Notes: generated by a model from the letters alone, not told the origin. 64,000 nt of DNA from Glandiceps talaboti (GCF_964340395.1 NC_135556.1:13527410-13591409); one strand, 5' to 3'; shown: positions 1-37,000, counted from the first letter of the stretch. Translations and numbers: made by a program.

Positions 1-9003
<9,003 letters not shown>

Positions 9004-9384
9004 AAATAATTTGGTATTTCTAGCTCCTATTTGAGTCTCTGTCTGTATCTGTCTCACTATTTCTCAAAAGACGTTCAATTGAACTGAAATCCGCACACAT
9101 GGTTATGCAGAGAATTCTTGTACACAAATTTTACTTCTTTGGTTTGTTACTAGATGGGCTAGTACTTTGTAAATATATATTATTTGGATGACATAATATC
9201 TTACAAGTGTTTTCAGTGAAATGTGTTTGAATTAAACAGCGCCATCTATTATTGAGTGTAAAAAACTGACAATTTGCAGTCGAAAGCTCTCAACTTATCA
9301 AAATATGTGTATAATTTGGTTAATGTGTGTTTGCATTAATGTTTGAATTATAGCCACAAAGGTGTGACATATTTAGTGAAGTAT

Positions 9385-9390
9385 AATAAA
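9385..9390 (+). terminator. Candidate polyadenylation signal of copy A
   Basis: AATAAA lies 382 bases after the copy A stop codon. Part of the 3' region between stop and signal is also recognisable downstream of relic copy B, as expected for an old 3' UTR. Confidence 0.5.
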
Positions 9391-10360
9391 ATGACATTGA
9401 CTTTTAGCTGCCCCAAGTCAAATGTGTTTACTTAGCATGCAAATCAGGAGTGTTTACTTTGTATGTAAATAAGTTAGCAGAGAATTGTCATGTTAAGCTA
9501 CCAGATGGCTGTGGGTTTACATTGTATGGAAATTAATTAGTGGTGAATTAGCATATTTGGTTGTACAATGCTTCTCTCTGTTGAACCACACACGTTTTCT
9601 TGTTGAACTTGTAGTCCATTAAACATGGCCACGGCCTTTTATTTTTTGCGGTCGGTACATATAAAAAATCAACCTTTGACCACACAATTGTCTACCCTAG
9701 GTTTTAACATGACATCATATATATATAGCCACAACTCGAATTTAGATTAGTTAAATCGATTCATATGACTAACACGCGACATTATTGACAGCACCAAATT
9801 TCATGTAAAACTGTTATATAACTCTGATAATATTTCGTCAATTCGGAAATAAGCGACGGGCACATTTATAGAGCAATTCCAACTTAGTGTTAGGGACGAG
9901 ATCAATACCTCAATGTAACATCTAAATTCCTTTACTTTTGGCGGGGGGGGGGGGGAGTGGGGGATTGTTGAGCCATTTCATTCTCATCCTACAAAATTGA
10001 TTTTACTTTTGATGGATATTTTGTACCCCTAAATACAAATATTTCTTTTAAAAATATCAAATTGATGAGAAATGGAAAATAGTTGCTATGGTAAATGCAT
10101 GGCACTAAAATAAACTAAAGTGTCAACAAAAGAACTATTATTACTCACTACATACTGCCTTTATATTCATAGCACTACATTCTACTACATGCTGATTTAA
10201 AATTGATTGTGCGGTTTGAAACAATTGGCCAATTTAGTTAGAATGGGCGGGGGGGGGGGAGGCTGTGAGGCCCAAGTATAAGAATTTAGTTTTTTTTTTA
10301 TCCTATATTGAATTATTGAGCTTGCTCTTTATCGATAAGACTGTTGACGACCAAGAGTTT
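9391..10360. other. Spacer between copy A and relic copy B
   Basis: No gene seen. It contains two G-runs, near 9942 and 10249, and otherwise plain AT-rich DNA. Confidence 0.6.
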
Positions 10361-10369
10361 TGTCCTCTC

Positions 10370-11042
10370 TTCGTGTAAAGGTTTGGTATGGCCAGGATTT
10401 TGTGACATCTAAGTCTGCTCTGTCAAAACATAAATTCTTGATATTTGTGATCCGTTGGGCCTTGTCCTATAAGGGGAGGGAAAGCTTGCAATTTTGTTGA
10501 CACTTTGACAAATAACGAAATTATGTCAGTCTGAGTGTGATGTAAGTAGCTCAGTGACTGATTCTCTGACAATATCGACAGAACTTGTCATGAAATGTTT
10601 TACGACACCATAACAGAGTAACCCACTACGTTGATTGGTTCCGTCCTTTCTAACCTTGAATATTTCCTGTATTGACTTTAGCAATTCATTTCTTAATTAC
10701 TGTTGCCTTTTGAAATCATAACATGACCAAAGTCGTGACTGGTATAAAGGTATTATTTTGGTTACCAATCCTTGAAATTCTACCAATGACAGATGTTGAC
10801 GTATTCCATATGATTGACTTTCTGGTGCTTTTTTTTTTAGGGATTCTGATAATTGTATCAGCGGTTGAGAAGTATCATCTTCATCGTCAAATTGCTTTAC
10901 GAGTATTGTTATTGGCAGGATCAAAGCCAAAGTAGTAAGTGTGGATATGGCCAGGGTTATTTACAGTCATAGTCATGTGATCATTGACCATGTAGATCTG
11001 TTGTAATTTGCTCCCGCAAGGGAAGCTTATGATATAGTAATG

Positions 11043-11083
<41 letters not shown>

Positions 11084-11790
11084 GTGTGTGTGTGTGTCTG
11101 TCCGTCCTTCTGTCTGTCGGTCTGTTTGTATGTCTGTCTGTCCGTTTGTCGGTCGGTCGGTCTGTACTGGTGTGTGTGTGTGTGTGAACAAATGAGATGG
11201 ACAAATCAACAAAATTAAACTCAAAGGCTTCAAAAAGTTCTGACTAGCTTTTGCGAGTACAAGTAATTACACTCCTTGTCTAAAGCTTAGCATTGGTGTG
11301 TTTGAGACACACACAATCCTTGTGTGAGACACACAGACCTTGAAAATAGTTTTGTATTTTCCCAAATGAATCAGATTCTCTGTCTGCTTGTGTGCTTGTC
11401 TGTGTCATCATTTTCTAAAGAAACCTTCGTTAAGTTTAGCTGAAATACTATGGTTATGCAGAGAAAAAGTGTGCTTATTAATCACTCTAGCATATACATC
11501 ATGACTTTTTTGTATAGCGATTAAGATTTAAATAATTAATAAAGAGCTAACACTTTCCAGATACATTATTTATAATCAAGAATTGTTGTTTGTTGCCCTA
11601 TTATAATTACCTGAACAGAGATTAGAGATGGTACTTTCTCCCTAAAACAATGGGAGCATGCTCCTTGGTCACGTACGTACGTACGTTCATTTCCGTCGAC
11701 GTGATCATAGCGCCATCTATAATAGAATTAACAAGACCGGCAGTTGAAAACTTTCAGCTTATTAAATTATGTTGTATGTAGTCGTAAAAA
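10370..11790 (+). pseudogene. Relic SLC13 copy B: upstream block, part of exon 2 and 3' end only
   Basis: Three pieces of the carrier gene sit in the correct order. About 10370-10690 matches, in inverse orientation, the DNA upstream of minus-strand copy C, including blocks near 26839-27070. About 10721-10931 is most of exon 2, reading VLFWLPILEILPM and EKYHLHRQIALR. About 11339-11790 matches the last codons, 3' UTR and flank of copy A (CCTTGAAAATA, GGTTATGCAGAGAA, GCGCCATCTAT). Exon 1, the first part of exon 2 and exons 3-13 are absent. The exon 2 piece has a 3-bp T-run expansion adding one Phe, and the last codon (TGG split by the intron elsewhere) reads TAG. These changes show a dead copy. 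It lies tail-to-tail with copy C. Confidence 0.8.
11041..11184. repeat. (TGTC)n/(TG)n microsatellite in relic copy B
   Basis: About 10 clean TGTC units, then GT units and degenerate TCTG/GTCG units. It occupies the gap between the exon 2 remnant and the 3' remnant. Confidence 0.95.
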
Positions 11791-12305
11791 ATCATGTACC
11801 CGATAGTCTATAATCTAGGTGGCTATGTGTACAACTGGTGAGTTTTTTGGAATGATATTAGTGCATATAAATTAGCCTTATTTGCATATTCACTTACAAA
11901 TGCCTCAATTCATATTTTGACGAAACGTGTTGTGTTTATCAGTCTTCGATTTGAAAATAATATAATATAATTGTTTTTATTTTGAAGTTTGTGTATCTCA
12001 ATTTACATTACAGGATATAATAAATAAGTGTGACTCTTTGAAACAAATCAAATCTCACAAACTGCTAGCTCAGATTAAGCATATTTGTAAAGGGGATCTT
12101 GCATATTGATCAGGCTTTTTTCCCACCAATTGATATATTTCTATTTTTACAGAGAAATGTAATTGGAAAAGGAAATGTATTAGAAGTAACATTGATTTTC
12201 AAGACTGGTAAGGATAGTTTACCCGTTGCATCATGAATGATCAATTTGCCAATTAAAGAGTCAAACTGTAATGCATTCATTTCAACTCGTCTCGTAGCTT
12301 TCATC

Positions 12306-12354
<49 letters not shown>

Positions 12355-12356
12355 CA

Positions 12357-12392
<36 letters not shown>

Positions 12393-12840
12393 TACACTGT
12401 AAGACAGTCGCGAAAAGATTGGCCTTACATACATGCTATTTTCCAAATATTATCTGACTTCTTTTTTATTGACTTTCACCATTACTTGTTAGTCTAATTA
12501 CCGTTTTTATTTTCGAATAACCATGTTCATCATATATAGATTTGTACCTATTAAATGAAATAACGAGTGAAGTAAGCCGACCCTGTCACAAATACGTCAC
12601 CGCAATCAAATATTGTATAAGACAGTTTTACGCTGACATACTTGTCATAAAATTCCCACTGCCACAAAGTCTTTCTTAGTAAGTAGAATAAGTACACCAC
12701 AAGATAAAAGGCGAGCTTGAATGTTAGCCCTTGACGCTTGAACATGACTGCTTTCTTCAGGATCAAACAACCAAACTTGGAAGCGCAACCGTTTGTTGAC
12801 ATAGTTACTCAAATGTTTACTTATAAATTGTTGTTCACCT
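11791..12840. other. Spacer between relic B and the 3' end of copy C
   Basis: No gene recognised. A (GA)n tract followed by (CA)n occupies 12307-12390. The small open frames here are low-complexity or unrecognisable. Confidence 0.6.
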
Positions 12841-12841
12841 A

Positions 12842-12847
12842 TTTATT
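12842..12847 (-). terminator. Candidate polyadenylation signal of copy C
   Basis: AATAAA on the minus strand, about 128 bases beyond the copy C stop codon. Confidence 0.5.
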
Positions 12848-12974
12848 CACCAAACTCTTACAAGAGTCATTCAGTTTGATTCCAGTATTTTAGTTTAATT
12901 CTGGCGTACTGGACCCATACAGACTAAGAACGCGGTAAACCATGGTTTTATGTCAGTGTGACAGCGACAGAACA

Positions 12975-26509
<13,535 letters not shown>

Positions 26510-26838
26510 GTTGCTTCGTTCGGAGAAAGGGTAGCCTCATACGATGCTGCAGAATAAACTAGCGTCTGTATACGATTCAGTATAATCATTGAATAATGAA
26601 TGGACGAAATATTTGTAGTTTTCAGGTGTTGACATGTTATACCTCTGACCTTATTCTAACAAGATTATATTATTAATTGATAAATGACTTGTCAAAAAGT
26701 GAAGACTGAACATGTGTTGTGTTTGGTGTCAACGCATGAACATTTCGTCGGATGACTACGTTTTGCAAGTTATATATTTTGAAAAGCTAAATTTAGTTTG
26801 AAATACAACTGTCCGATAAAAAACCCGAAAACAACTAC

Positions 26839-26910
26839 AGGAAATGTTCAAGGTTAGAACAGACAGACCCAAACAACGTACTGGGTTACTCTGGTATGAT
26901 GCCATGAAAC
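26839..26910 (-). promoter_or_regulatory. Conserved upstream block of copy C
   Basis: Lies 330-400 bases upstream of the copy C ATG. Shared words GGAAATGTTCAAGGTT and GGTTACTCTGGTATGA recur upstream of copies D and E, and in inverse orientation upstream of relic B. Near the ATG, D and E have an acceptor-like TTTTAG or GTTTAG next to CCCTTCTCCGAACG, so an untranslated first exon is likely. The block could be promoter or part of that exon. Confidence 0.5.
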
Positions 26911-27670
26911 CCTAATACATGACAAGCTCTGTCGAAAGTGTCGGAGAATCAGTTGCAAAGTTTCTTATCACACTGAAGTAATTTCATTATTCTGTCAAAA
27001 GTGTCAACACGGAATGTCAGACTTTCTCCCCTTATTTAGGACAAGGTTCACCAATGTCACCTCGCATAAAAGATCAGTTATACAAACACTTTTCAGGGTG
27101 ACTTAGTCATGGTCACTGTGCCAAAAATGTATCATAAGTTCGAAACTCTTGGTCGCTAGGAGACTGTATGCTTTGATAGAGACAAAGATGGGAGCCATGG
27201 TTACATGTTGTAAAGTTGCCGATATAACGCTTATAAGTTGATCGCGTTGTGTAATTGTTTTCACTATGTTAATCATCATAATTAGCATATTAGGCAAAAT
27301 ACAAAAACAAAACTGTTTCCGATAACATGATTTTAGAAAATAGGGTAGGTAGGTCGGAATTTTATTTGATTTTACTTTAAATTTCTAACAATCACTTGCC
27401 CCCCCCCTCCAAGATACTCGATGGTCACAATACCTTCGTGAGAGTTTGATGAGGTGTAAAAGAAATAAGTGACGACAATTGTAATTTAAGAGGACGAACA
27501 CCCTTTAGAGACTGTACTGTTACAGTCTAAGAAGACCCATTTCTCTCTGGAATTTGTCTTAAAAAGTGACCACAGATGAGGCAAAGATATGGTGTACACG
27601 GAAATAGAAGTAAATTGTTACCATTTATCTTTTTGCATGTAAAACGAAATGTTTAGGGCTTTGGGCTAAT

Positions 27671-28054
27671 CTACATGGCGGTGTCTGGGTTGCAGCCTGA
27701 CTTTACTGCAGCTGTGGCTCCCGTTGATATGAAGGATTTCGCTGTGTAATGAGTAACGTCTAACCCTGCTAAGTGAATTGCTTCATTTAGTGTAGAAGCA
27801 ATGGTAGAGTCGGAAGTTGCCCTGTAAGGCGTCTTCAAAGTGATGAACACTGGTTTCGTATCTGTAGGACGGAAGGTTTGAGTCCTCCTTATGTACTCTT
27901 TTAGGCACGTTATGGGGTCCACGATCTCATTTGAATTTGGTGGTACACGTACCTCGAAGCCTGTTCTATTTGTGTTATTTTTAATCCCAAAGAACCACAT
28001 TGTCATTAAACAAAGATAACAGGGTGACGTCATAACTAATGTGACGTCATCCAC
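27671..28054 (-). mobile_element. Old tyrosine-recombinase fossil (DIRS-like or Crypton-like)
   Basis: About 128 codons on the minus strand resemble the tyrosine-recombinase domain carried by DIRS-type retroelements and Cryptons in invertebrate genomes, for example KPVFITLKTPYRATSD, LNEAIHLAGLD and the segment around TGATAAVKSGCNPDT. Only this fragment of an element was found. It is broken and old. Family choice between DIRS and Crypton is not settled from this piece. Confidence 0.6.
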
Positions 28055-28186
28055 ATATCATTAGTTCCTATAAGAATTCGCATGACTACAGTTTATACCC
28101 CCTGTATTAGATACAGTAATTTTTTGAAAATTTCCACACAGATACTCTGTGGATTTTTACCTAAATGTAACTAACCTACAATGCGC

Positions 28187-28189
<3 letters not shown>

Positions 28190-28258
<69 letters not shown>

Positions 28259-28435
28259 AAAATATCTGCTCATTTTGAGGAGAAAATTGTACACGTGCAT
28301 TAAATATATTATCCTCATTAGCAAAGTTTTAAAAATTTGGAACTATTTACATTGTTTTTCTTCACATTTACAAATGTATTGTTTGTGTTTGTGTTTGTGT
28401 TTGTGTTTGTGTTTGTGTTTGTGTTTGTGTTTGTG
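28190..28435. repeat. (CT)n and (TGTGTT)n microsatellites
   Basis: About 33 CT units (28190-28256), then a hexamer array of about nine GTGTTT units (28380-28435). Confidence 0.95.
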
Positions 28436-29551
28436 TATGCGTTCTTGGTAGGGCGACTAAACACACATGACTACTCGAGCATTCACCTTGACCTGTACCT
28501 TAAAGTCAAATCAAATGGCAAAATCTGACCAGCGGGGTGTCCCCTGTCCCAGTCTATCATGTATGTGCATGTGCCAATTTCAAATAAATTTTACGGACGA
28601 AACGCTCGATAATTAACCCGGTCACAATACAATAAATTATATTCACAGGTCCAAGGTCAATTGGACATTAGGGGGGAATGAACTGAGTTTGACAATGTAC
28701 ACAGTCAACTTTTGTTAATAAGCCAAAGTTACTTCCCTGAAGTCGAGCTCAGATCTTAGACTAGTTTTTAGCAGTTTCAATGTAGTTCCACTTTAAGTCC
28801 AATTCAAAACTAGTTAAGTTCTAGATCCATACTTCCCCGATTTCTTAACGTTTATTACAAATGCCATATTTATAACAATTTACATATCTCATTCTCTACT
28901 TGTTAAAAGAAGTTGTACAATCACTGTCTGAACATGAATAAATGAATATTTAAATCTGAACGCATGCCGATACTTTATCACATTTGTCCCCGTAGAAATT
29001 TCAATAAAATGTTATCAGAAAAACAAGAAATATTACGGATTGTTATAATAAAAGGATGTATCACTGAAATACTAAACTTGTTATCAAACTTCAGATAATA
29101 ATAACCAGAATCATCCCAACAAATTATTAAGTAAAGCTATGTTGAATTAAAAAGAAGTAATAATTAGCCATGTAACACTATGAAGTGATATATGGGATAG
29201 TTATAAGCTGAATGACAGTCCTTGTTTCGCTCAAAACTTCACAAATTGCTTCTTGTACTCACATTAGTTTGTTAGGTAGAAATTCAATTAAAAATATTGT
29301 GTACACCTTCATTACCAAGGGCAAGCTTGCATTTTAAACCCGGATCCTTGACCATGTCATTCGTTAGGACCAAATGACTAAACAGGATCAATGGGCAAAC
29401 TTAGCGTGTGCAGCCTTATTATTTTAATATACAATATCTGTTACTTTATAATTATATGTTATCTGAAATAATACAATAAACATTAAGACTAACAATACGG
29501 TAAACAATATGAAGGCATCGTGCGCATGACAGAAAACAAACAGTATTATTT

Positions 29552-30559
29552 TCATGCCATAGTAGATAACTCCATTATTATTGTAGGCGTTATATTCGTA
29601 GTCGTTTCGTTCATCGGCAATGCCCATTCTGGTATGGTGTCCAATTGTAAAACCCACCGTGCGTATGTGTTCATGGCGATATTAACCACAATCAGGCAGG
29701 CGATATTCAGAAAGAGGCCACTTTTGATCTGTAATGAAGAGAAGAGATTAGTTAACAAAACTATTGCTTTCTTTTCTCCATGTTATTCAAAGTAAAATCT
29801 GGGTGTAAGCATCAACACTATGCATTCTAGTAGACAATAGTTTATACTATATTTCTAGGTATGCATGGATGTTAAAGTTTACGTTTCGTTATTAGCCCAC
29901 ATTATGTGCAAGAATAATTCAACTTGCATGTGTAAATGTACGAATGCTTTGAATTGTGAACGACATGTGTTTTTGTACATTTTCTCATTTGATGAGCTTC
30001 TCTTGGAACTGCAACTTCTTCCTGATCACTGTGCGTACAATCACAAGATATTATATTTCTTACTAATTGTGGTAGCTTGACATATCCACCAGTGACAATT
30101 ATGGCATTTGATAGATTTCCAGCCGGTAGGCAGAACGAGAAGTTCACACCCAACGTAGTTCCTAAGATGTAGTAGTATGGATGAATACCCTGAGTAGCAG
30201 CCTATAAAAGAATACAACATAACACAATGTCATGTACATGTCATGGTATGTTGAGGAAAGTGTTGCTTATTATTATTGGATGAAATGAAACAATATAAAA
30301 ATGTAACTTTTATCTTAGTTCGCAATACTACAATAATGTATAGTATAACAAATATCATCTGGAAATCTGAATAATGAAAAGGATGTCTTGCCCTCTCTTG
30401 GTCATTAAGGTTTAATCTCTTTCTATGTTTGTCTCATACTCAGCCTATATGTCTTCCTGGCTGATGTCACTGTGCTGTCTATCTTCTCTTTCGCTTTGTC
30501 GTTGACTATGACTATGACTATGTCTGTTCTCTGACTGACTGACTGACTGACTGACTGAC

Positions 30560-30604
<45 letters not shown>

Positions 30605-30766
30605 GCCTGTTCCTCATTCCTTCACACCTTTGGCTCTGTCTCTGACTGACTGACTGACTGACTGACTGACTGTCTGTCTGTCTGTCTGTCTGTCTGACTG
30701 TCTGTCCTTCATTCCTCTTACCTTTTCACCACTCGCTGTCTCTGTCTCTGTGTCTCTCCCTGTGCC

Positions 30767-30828
<62 letters not shown>

Positions 30829-30975
30829 CGTCCCTCATTCCCTCTCACCTTTCCATCACCCGCTGTCTGTCTATGTGTGCCTCTCTGTGTCTGTCTCTGT
30901 GAATGTCTGTCTGTCTGTCTGTCTATCTGTCTGTCTCTCCGTCTGTCTGTCTCGCTGTCTCTCTCTGTCTGTCTC

Positions 30976-31050
<75 letters not shown>

Positions 31051-34000
31051 AATAGTCGTTTATGATTAATCATACATAGTTGATGATTTTAGAATAACTG
31101 TTATAGTGACATCTTACCGCTGATACGGTGACCGGCATAAGTAATGTGAGCAGCATACCAGCAGTTAAAAACTCTGTAGCTACAGTACTAATTAAAGTAG
31201 AGCTGAGAAGCACAACCCAAGGTGACCAATCTTGTATGATTTCGAATTGTTCTCCAATTACCTTATCCAGTGTCGACACCTTAAAGTGTGAGTATTACAT
31301 AAAAAATGTTGTTTTGTTAAATGTTGTTCACAAACTTTGCTTTACTCTGCAAAACAAAAGACACTCCCTAACAACGTTATTACATGTGCAATAATGCATA
31401 ACAATAATGCAATAACATGTGCATAATCTACTTATACTCACATGCAATTTCTAATCTGTACTTTGTTTGGCATGCAATATACAAGTTCGTACTCAGCTGG
31501 CTCAAAGGTGACATGTTATAGAGGACATATGCTAATTAATTCGTTTCAAAACAGTCGTCAAATGTGTCCGAATGGCGGCAATATAATCATTATGTGTAGG
31601 GACACAAAAAAGTAATTTTTACAAAGCCTTCGTCTTGTAAACATGTACAGTTTCTCTCATTATTGGTATTTCAACAATTTTCGAATATATCGTGTTGTTT
31701 TGATTGAAAGATGACACTCCAGATACCACGAGTACATTTTTAACATGGTGACAGATTCAAAACTGAGCTTTCACTCAAGATTTAATCTTGCCACTACACT
31801 ACCTACAGATAATATTGACCACTAATTAACAGATACAACGTCTGTTTGTAAGTCATTAACAATTTTTAGTGAATATATCTTTGATTATTTGGTGCAAAAA
31901 AATGTCCCAGTTGCAGCTAGTGCAACTTTAAACACATACAACTAATATGAACCCATTTGTTACCACAGGCCTTTAATGCTATGTGGATATCACTCTGATA
32001 CAACTGTTTCATGAATGATCATGACCTACCCAGGAACCGATCACATGGTGAAGTAAGTTAATGTTAACATAATGTTATATAATTACTCACCTTCATTGCT
32101 TGCGAAAGTGACAGAATACCACCTCCAAAGAGTAAAATGCCCCAGTCTATATTTTTCTGTACATACTTCCAGACAAGAAGTGGCTTGTATTCACTTGCAA
32201 TTCCTGCTGGTTAAATATAAGACTTCCGACGGCTTAGCAATGAACTGGAAATATTGGACCGAGAGCCAACAGAACGCTTGTATTTCAATTGAACTATATT
32301 AACTTTTAACTATTCAGGGATTTCAATTTTATAGTAATCCAATTACACGTCATAGTTTCTCGTACACACACACACACACACACACAGGCGCACACACACA
32401 CACAATCAAAGTTGATAAAATACAGTATAACGTCATGTCTCTAAAAGTACTGATTGGTCTATGATAAAAACTTTGTAATTTCAAATACTTGCCATTTACG
32501 TTACAGGATGGTCTTGTACTTGGTAGAACAAAACAAACAGACACGATACCCATGGTGATCGTAGCGTTTGTCACGTACCTGTTATAAAATAAAGATATTC
32601 AGAGTAAGTGCTCGTCATGCCAGTAGTCAGACCATACTTTTCCGCTGGTGCTAAAATGTTGAAACGGTGATGTTGTAACATGCAGAGGTATGTACGACGA
32701 TGGTGGCCATTTAATTCATTTTTCTTCATTAATAGCAAATGCTGTCTACTTTCCATGCTGAATTTGTTAACAACTTACTTGTATACATTGAAAGCTAATA
32801 ATGTACTAACCCAGGTTTGAAGAAAGAGCGCCATCCATCCATAAAGCTAGGGTTTTCGAAAAACCATACCAATATAAGGCATCCGAAGACGATGAGAAGC
32901 ACTACTTCGGCCCATCTAGAAAAGTAAATATATCTTTTATTTTTTTGTGTGTGCAATGTAAGCAACAAACAAAGAAATACGAAACCAGCGACCTAGTGGC
33001 ACCTATGTGTATACCAACAACTAATATAGTAACTACTAGCATGGCATGTGTTTCACCTGTAAAACAATTATACAAACTGTGAGGTCTCAGAGTAGTCTTT
33101 TAGTACCCATCAAAGAAAACTACAATAATTAATTATAACCATTGTAACATCCATTACAATGAACTTTGTCCTTCCTTCCGTCTGTCTGTAATACGCCATT
33201 TCTCAGACATGCAATGTCCGTTATAAATCAAACCTGACACAAAGGACGCTATTTTGTCATACATGTCAAGGTCGTAGACTTAAGTGCCGTGCATATGAAC
33301 CCTGCAGTGTTTGAAATTTGTGCCAGGTTTTGATGAAATATAATCATAGGTTTCGGAGATACGGTTGACCATATGGACACACAGACGGACGCACACACAC
33401 AAGGAAGGACGGGCATCGGTCATTGAATAGCCCGGGACACAAAAGCAAGTTCATAATATGGAAACTAATCACAATAACGTACTTTATTGGGCCCAAACCG
33501 TCATATTCTTGACGAAGGATGTAGGAGATGTTTACTTCTTCTTTCTCTGTGTTGCTGTCACTATGTTCTGTTGTATCTTTAGTAGGGGCTTTCTTACGAC
33601 AGCATGTGCTACCGAATAAATAAAACAACATTACTCTCACCTAATACTTCTGCATCTTATTGCATCTGGATGATTTCGATCACTTTGACCAATGGTCAAC
33701 TCCATGAATGATTTATAATAGATAACGACACATAAAGTAACAACACGACACGATTTACTACATACCTACATCCGTTATTATCCGTTCATTCATTCATTCA
33801 TTCATTCATTCATTCATTCATTCACGTATGTACACACGTATGTATGTAAACACGCACTCACACACATACATACACGCACACACGCAGGCACGCACATATG
33901 CATACATACATACATACATACATACATACATACATACATACATACATACATACATGTTTCTAGTTGTAGATATATAAATACATAATTGTGCAAGTATAGT

Positions 34001-37000
34001 TTGTTTAAATAAGTCGGTCACATTATACGAGTTCTTTGTGCCTATGCAGTGTTTATCATATGTGTTCACGTATATCAAATTCATGTTTCATTGCAATGAA
34101 ATTATTTACATTGTTTGCATTTTTTGCAAATGAAAACAACAATAAGATTTTAAATGCATGAAATGCACGACTACATATTCCGAACATGCATTAAGTAGAA
34201 CAGTTTTTAATATATAGTCTCATACTTGGAAGAAATAAAGTGATAAACTACTGGGACTGTAATTCAAGTCTCCAATCTAGCTCGACGATTGTGTGGTTAG
34301 CCCTGAAATAGAGGCTTTGTAAACATGGTTTTCAATGGGCTGGTTGTTACGACACTCTTGGTAGAAAATGTATTACTTACCCCTTAAATAGGTAGAAGAA
34401 TGCCAGCCATGCCCAGCAGATTAACAAACAAACTATTTGCACCGGTAATGAAAATAACACCCACTTTCCAAAAGAAATTTTACCCTCCGGTCCATATTCC
34501 CTGTCAGAGGAATATAGATCATGAATTTATGAAAACTTTACAAACGAAGTTAGTGTTCTTGAACATCCGAATTACAAGAAGTCGATGAAACGTTGAATGA
34601 ATAATACATCCATTATTGTGTGATTGTTCATATATATAAATCATATTTGAAGCTGAAATAATACAATTAATGCCATATTCCTGCCCGACTTACCATTTGT
34701 CTGTTTGTTAAACTCGTTGTAAAAACCCAGTGCTCGACGTTTTTCCGTTTTTCACAGGTTTTATGAACATGTATTGATATTTTGAATTTCATAAGCAAGG
34801 TACAGAAGTCTATGAAAGTTGTGATGATTTCATTATATGATATCATGGAGTGAAATAATGAAATGTTTAATACATTGATATTATGCAATGTGGCTTTATT
34901 TTACCCAAATCAAGTTTAAAATTATGTAATTTTACAGATGCTATACGAATGTCTTCAGCATAACTGATTTTGAGTATGAATTTGGAAAGTAAAATTGGGA
35001 AATAATAAGTTGGCGGTGGCCATTTCCACATGGTAAAGTGATACCAAATATTGTATGACTAAATTTTGTAAAGCACGTTTTCACTTTAATATTCTTTCAC
35101 CATAATGTGGCGATTTCGTAAACATTGATATTAGATTTTATCGCTGTCATCAAGAAAAGTCATATTTGAGTGTGTCACGTAATGTTCCATATATTGTCGT
35201 ACACTGCTACTCAATGTACTTATCCAATTAAAGGCTAATATTTTCCATACCGATTGTGCAAATGTTTTTCAAATTTACAAGCAATTCGCCGTCTTTTCAA
35301 TCATGTAATAATTATTCGATAATCATTCGACCACATTGCCTGGGCACAATTACAAATTTCGGTTCCGATCGAAGAGATAACTAAGAATAACTTGATGATT
35401 TTGTTTATAAAACAATGATTTCAAGAATCAAATATGGCCCCTGCTGATGACAGTACGAAAAGGTCAATCGGAAATAGCCTGTGGAACTCAAAACGTCGTA
35501 GCCTGTTACGGTAACATAGCTTAGTAGCATAATAACTAAAAATGTCTGACCTTTCTAGAAAGCTGAGCATGATAACTTGAATTAGTGTACCAAACAGTGA
35601 AGCAGCACCTCCTATGGACGCTGAATACGTTAATCCCAGATAAAAACATGTTTGTATGGATGAGATTTCATCTGATGTTTCCAGTTCGACGAGAGCTTCA
35701 GTGCTTTTGTACTCAGAATTCAACCCTGTCATTTGTGGAGCCTGTCCTTCAACCACGTCCCTAAATACCAAACAATTGAGTTGTTATGAAAATACAGTAG
35801 TTAATTGAACTGACCACGACATCATAGTCAATGTCATTGGCGATTCTAAAAATGAATGTGTAACTCACTCGATATTACCGTTTTCACGTACTTCCATCTC
35901 GATTGAAGCATCGTCATCGTCAGTTGCATTATGACCCCTGTCCTCTCCTTGAGATTTGTCTTTCTGTGTACCATGCTGTAAGAGATATTCGATAAACATC
36001 AGAAATCACATATACTTGCATGTTTGTTGACCAGAGCTATGATAAGTAACTGATACCTTGTGAATTCACAATGTATAATAATGAAACTTGGATGTCAAGC
36101 GAGTGAAAACACGCTGGTTTCATGCACTTCCACTTTTCAATACAGAGCTGGCATCGATGTCAACCCAGGTGGAATTTATATCTAGGCCTTGGTTGACAAC
36201 ATCCGTTATACATACAGTCGACTTCATGCTGAACGGAAGTTGTCTGGCAACACCTGCACGTCACTTCCACCTAGATCCCAGGTGATGCCAGCTCCGTACC
36301 GATAGTTGAAAGTGAATGACACCAACGTATTCTATATCGTTTAACAGTTTTTAAACAAGTTCTTTTTATTAAAGATAGCAAATTCAAAGTTTCCTTACCC
36401 CTTTGATACGCTCAAAATTTCTGACACATCAAGACTTATGTAATATTCCCCATAGATGTCTTTGAAGTACTTCGATAAAACTTCCAGCTATTTATCAATA
36501 TACATATAATATCTAACTACATTGGCTGTTTTCAATGAAAACATTCAAAAAATAATGTTCTAAATACAGCAAATTTAATCATTATTTAACCTATCTTCTT
36601 GAAACACTAACAGTACCTTACATCTGTCATTCTGGGGATTTGATTCTTCCAACTGTTCCACAAGAGCTTTTACTATGGGTAACATCATTATTAATAAAGC
36701 TAAATTTAGGATCCACATCGACAAGAAACCAACAACGCTCATTAAAGCTAGCAATAGCCTAAATTGGAAAAAAATGAAAAAAATCTCATCTTTATAAATC
36801 ATTGTGGTTGAAAGACATTCATTGTGGTTGAAAGACATTCTTTTCCATCTGTTTCATTCCGAGGTTTCATGGACAACCACATGGAATTGAATTTGGAGCT
36901 AAAATATACATGAAATCAAAGTTAATCAGGTTGGAATTGGAAATGCTTCTGTAGGTAACAAATTAGTAAATATATCATATCTATAGCAAATATAATGCCA

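Larger units (their letters stand above)
26510..29551. other. Spacer between copy C 5' end and copy D 3' end
   Basis: The first ~600 bases hold the copy C upstream region. Then come a tyrosine-recombinase fossil (27671-28054) and microsatellites (28190-28256 and 28380-28435). From about 28430 the DNA is homologous to the D/E spacer beginning near 43960. No further gene seen. Confidence 0.6.

Noticed and set aside
11027-11204. Open frames rich in TDRQTD, RERERE, SLSLSL or CLSVCLSV, here and at 12237, 15251, 28149, 30726, 46181 and 52424
   Set aside because: They are translations of tetra- and dinucleotide microsatellites.
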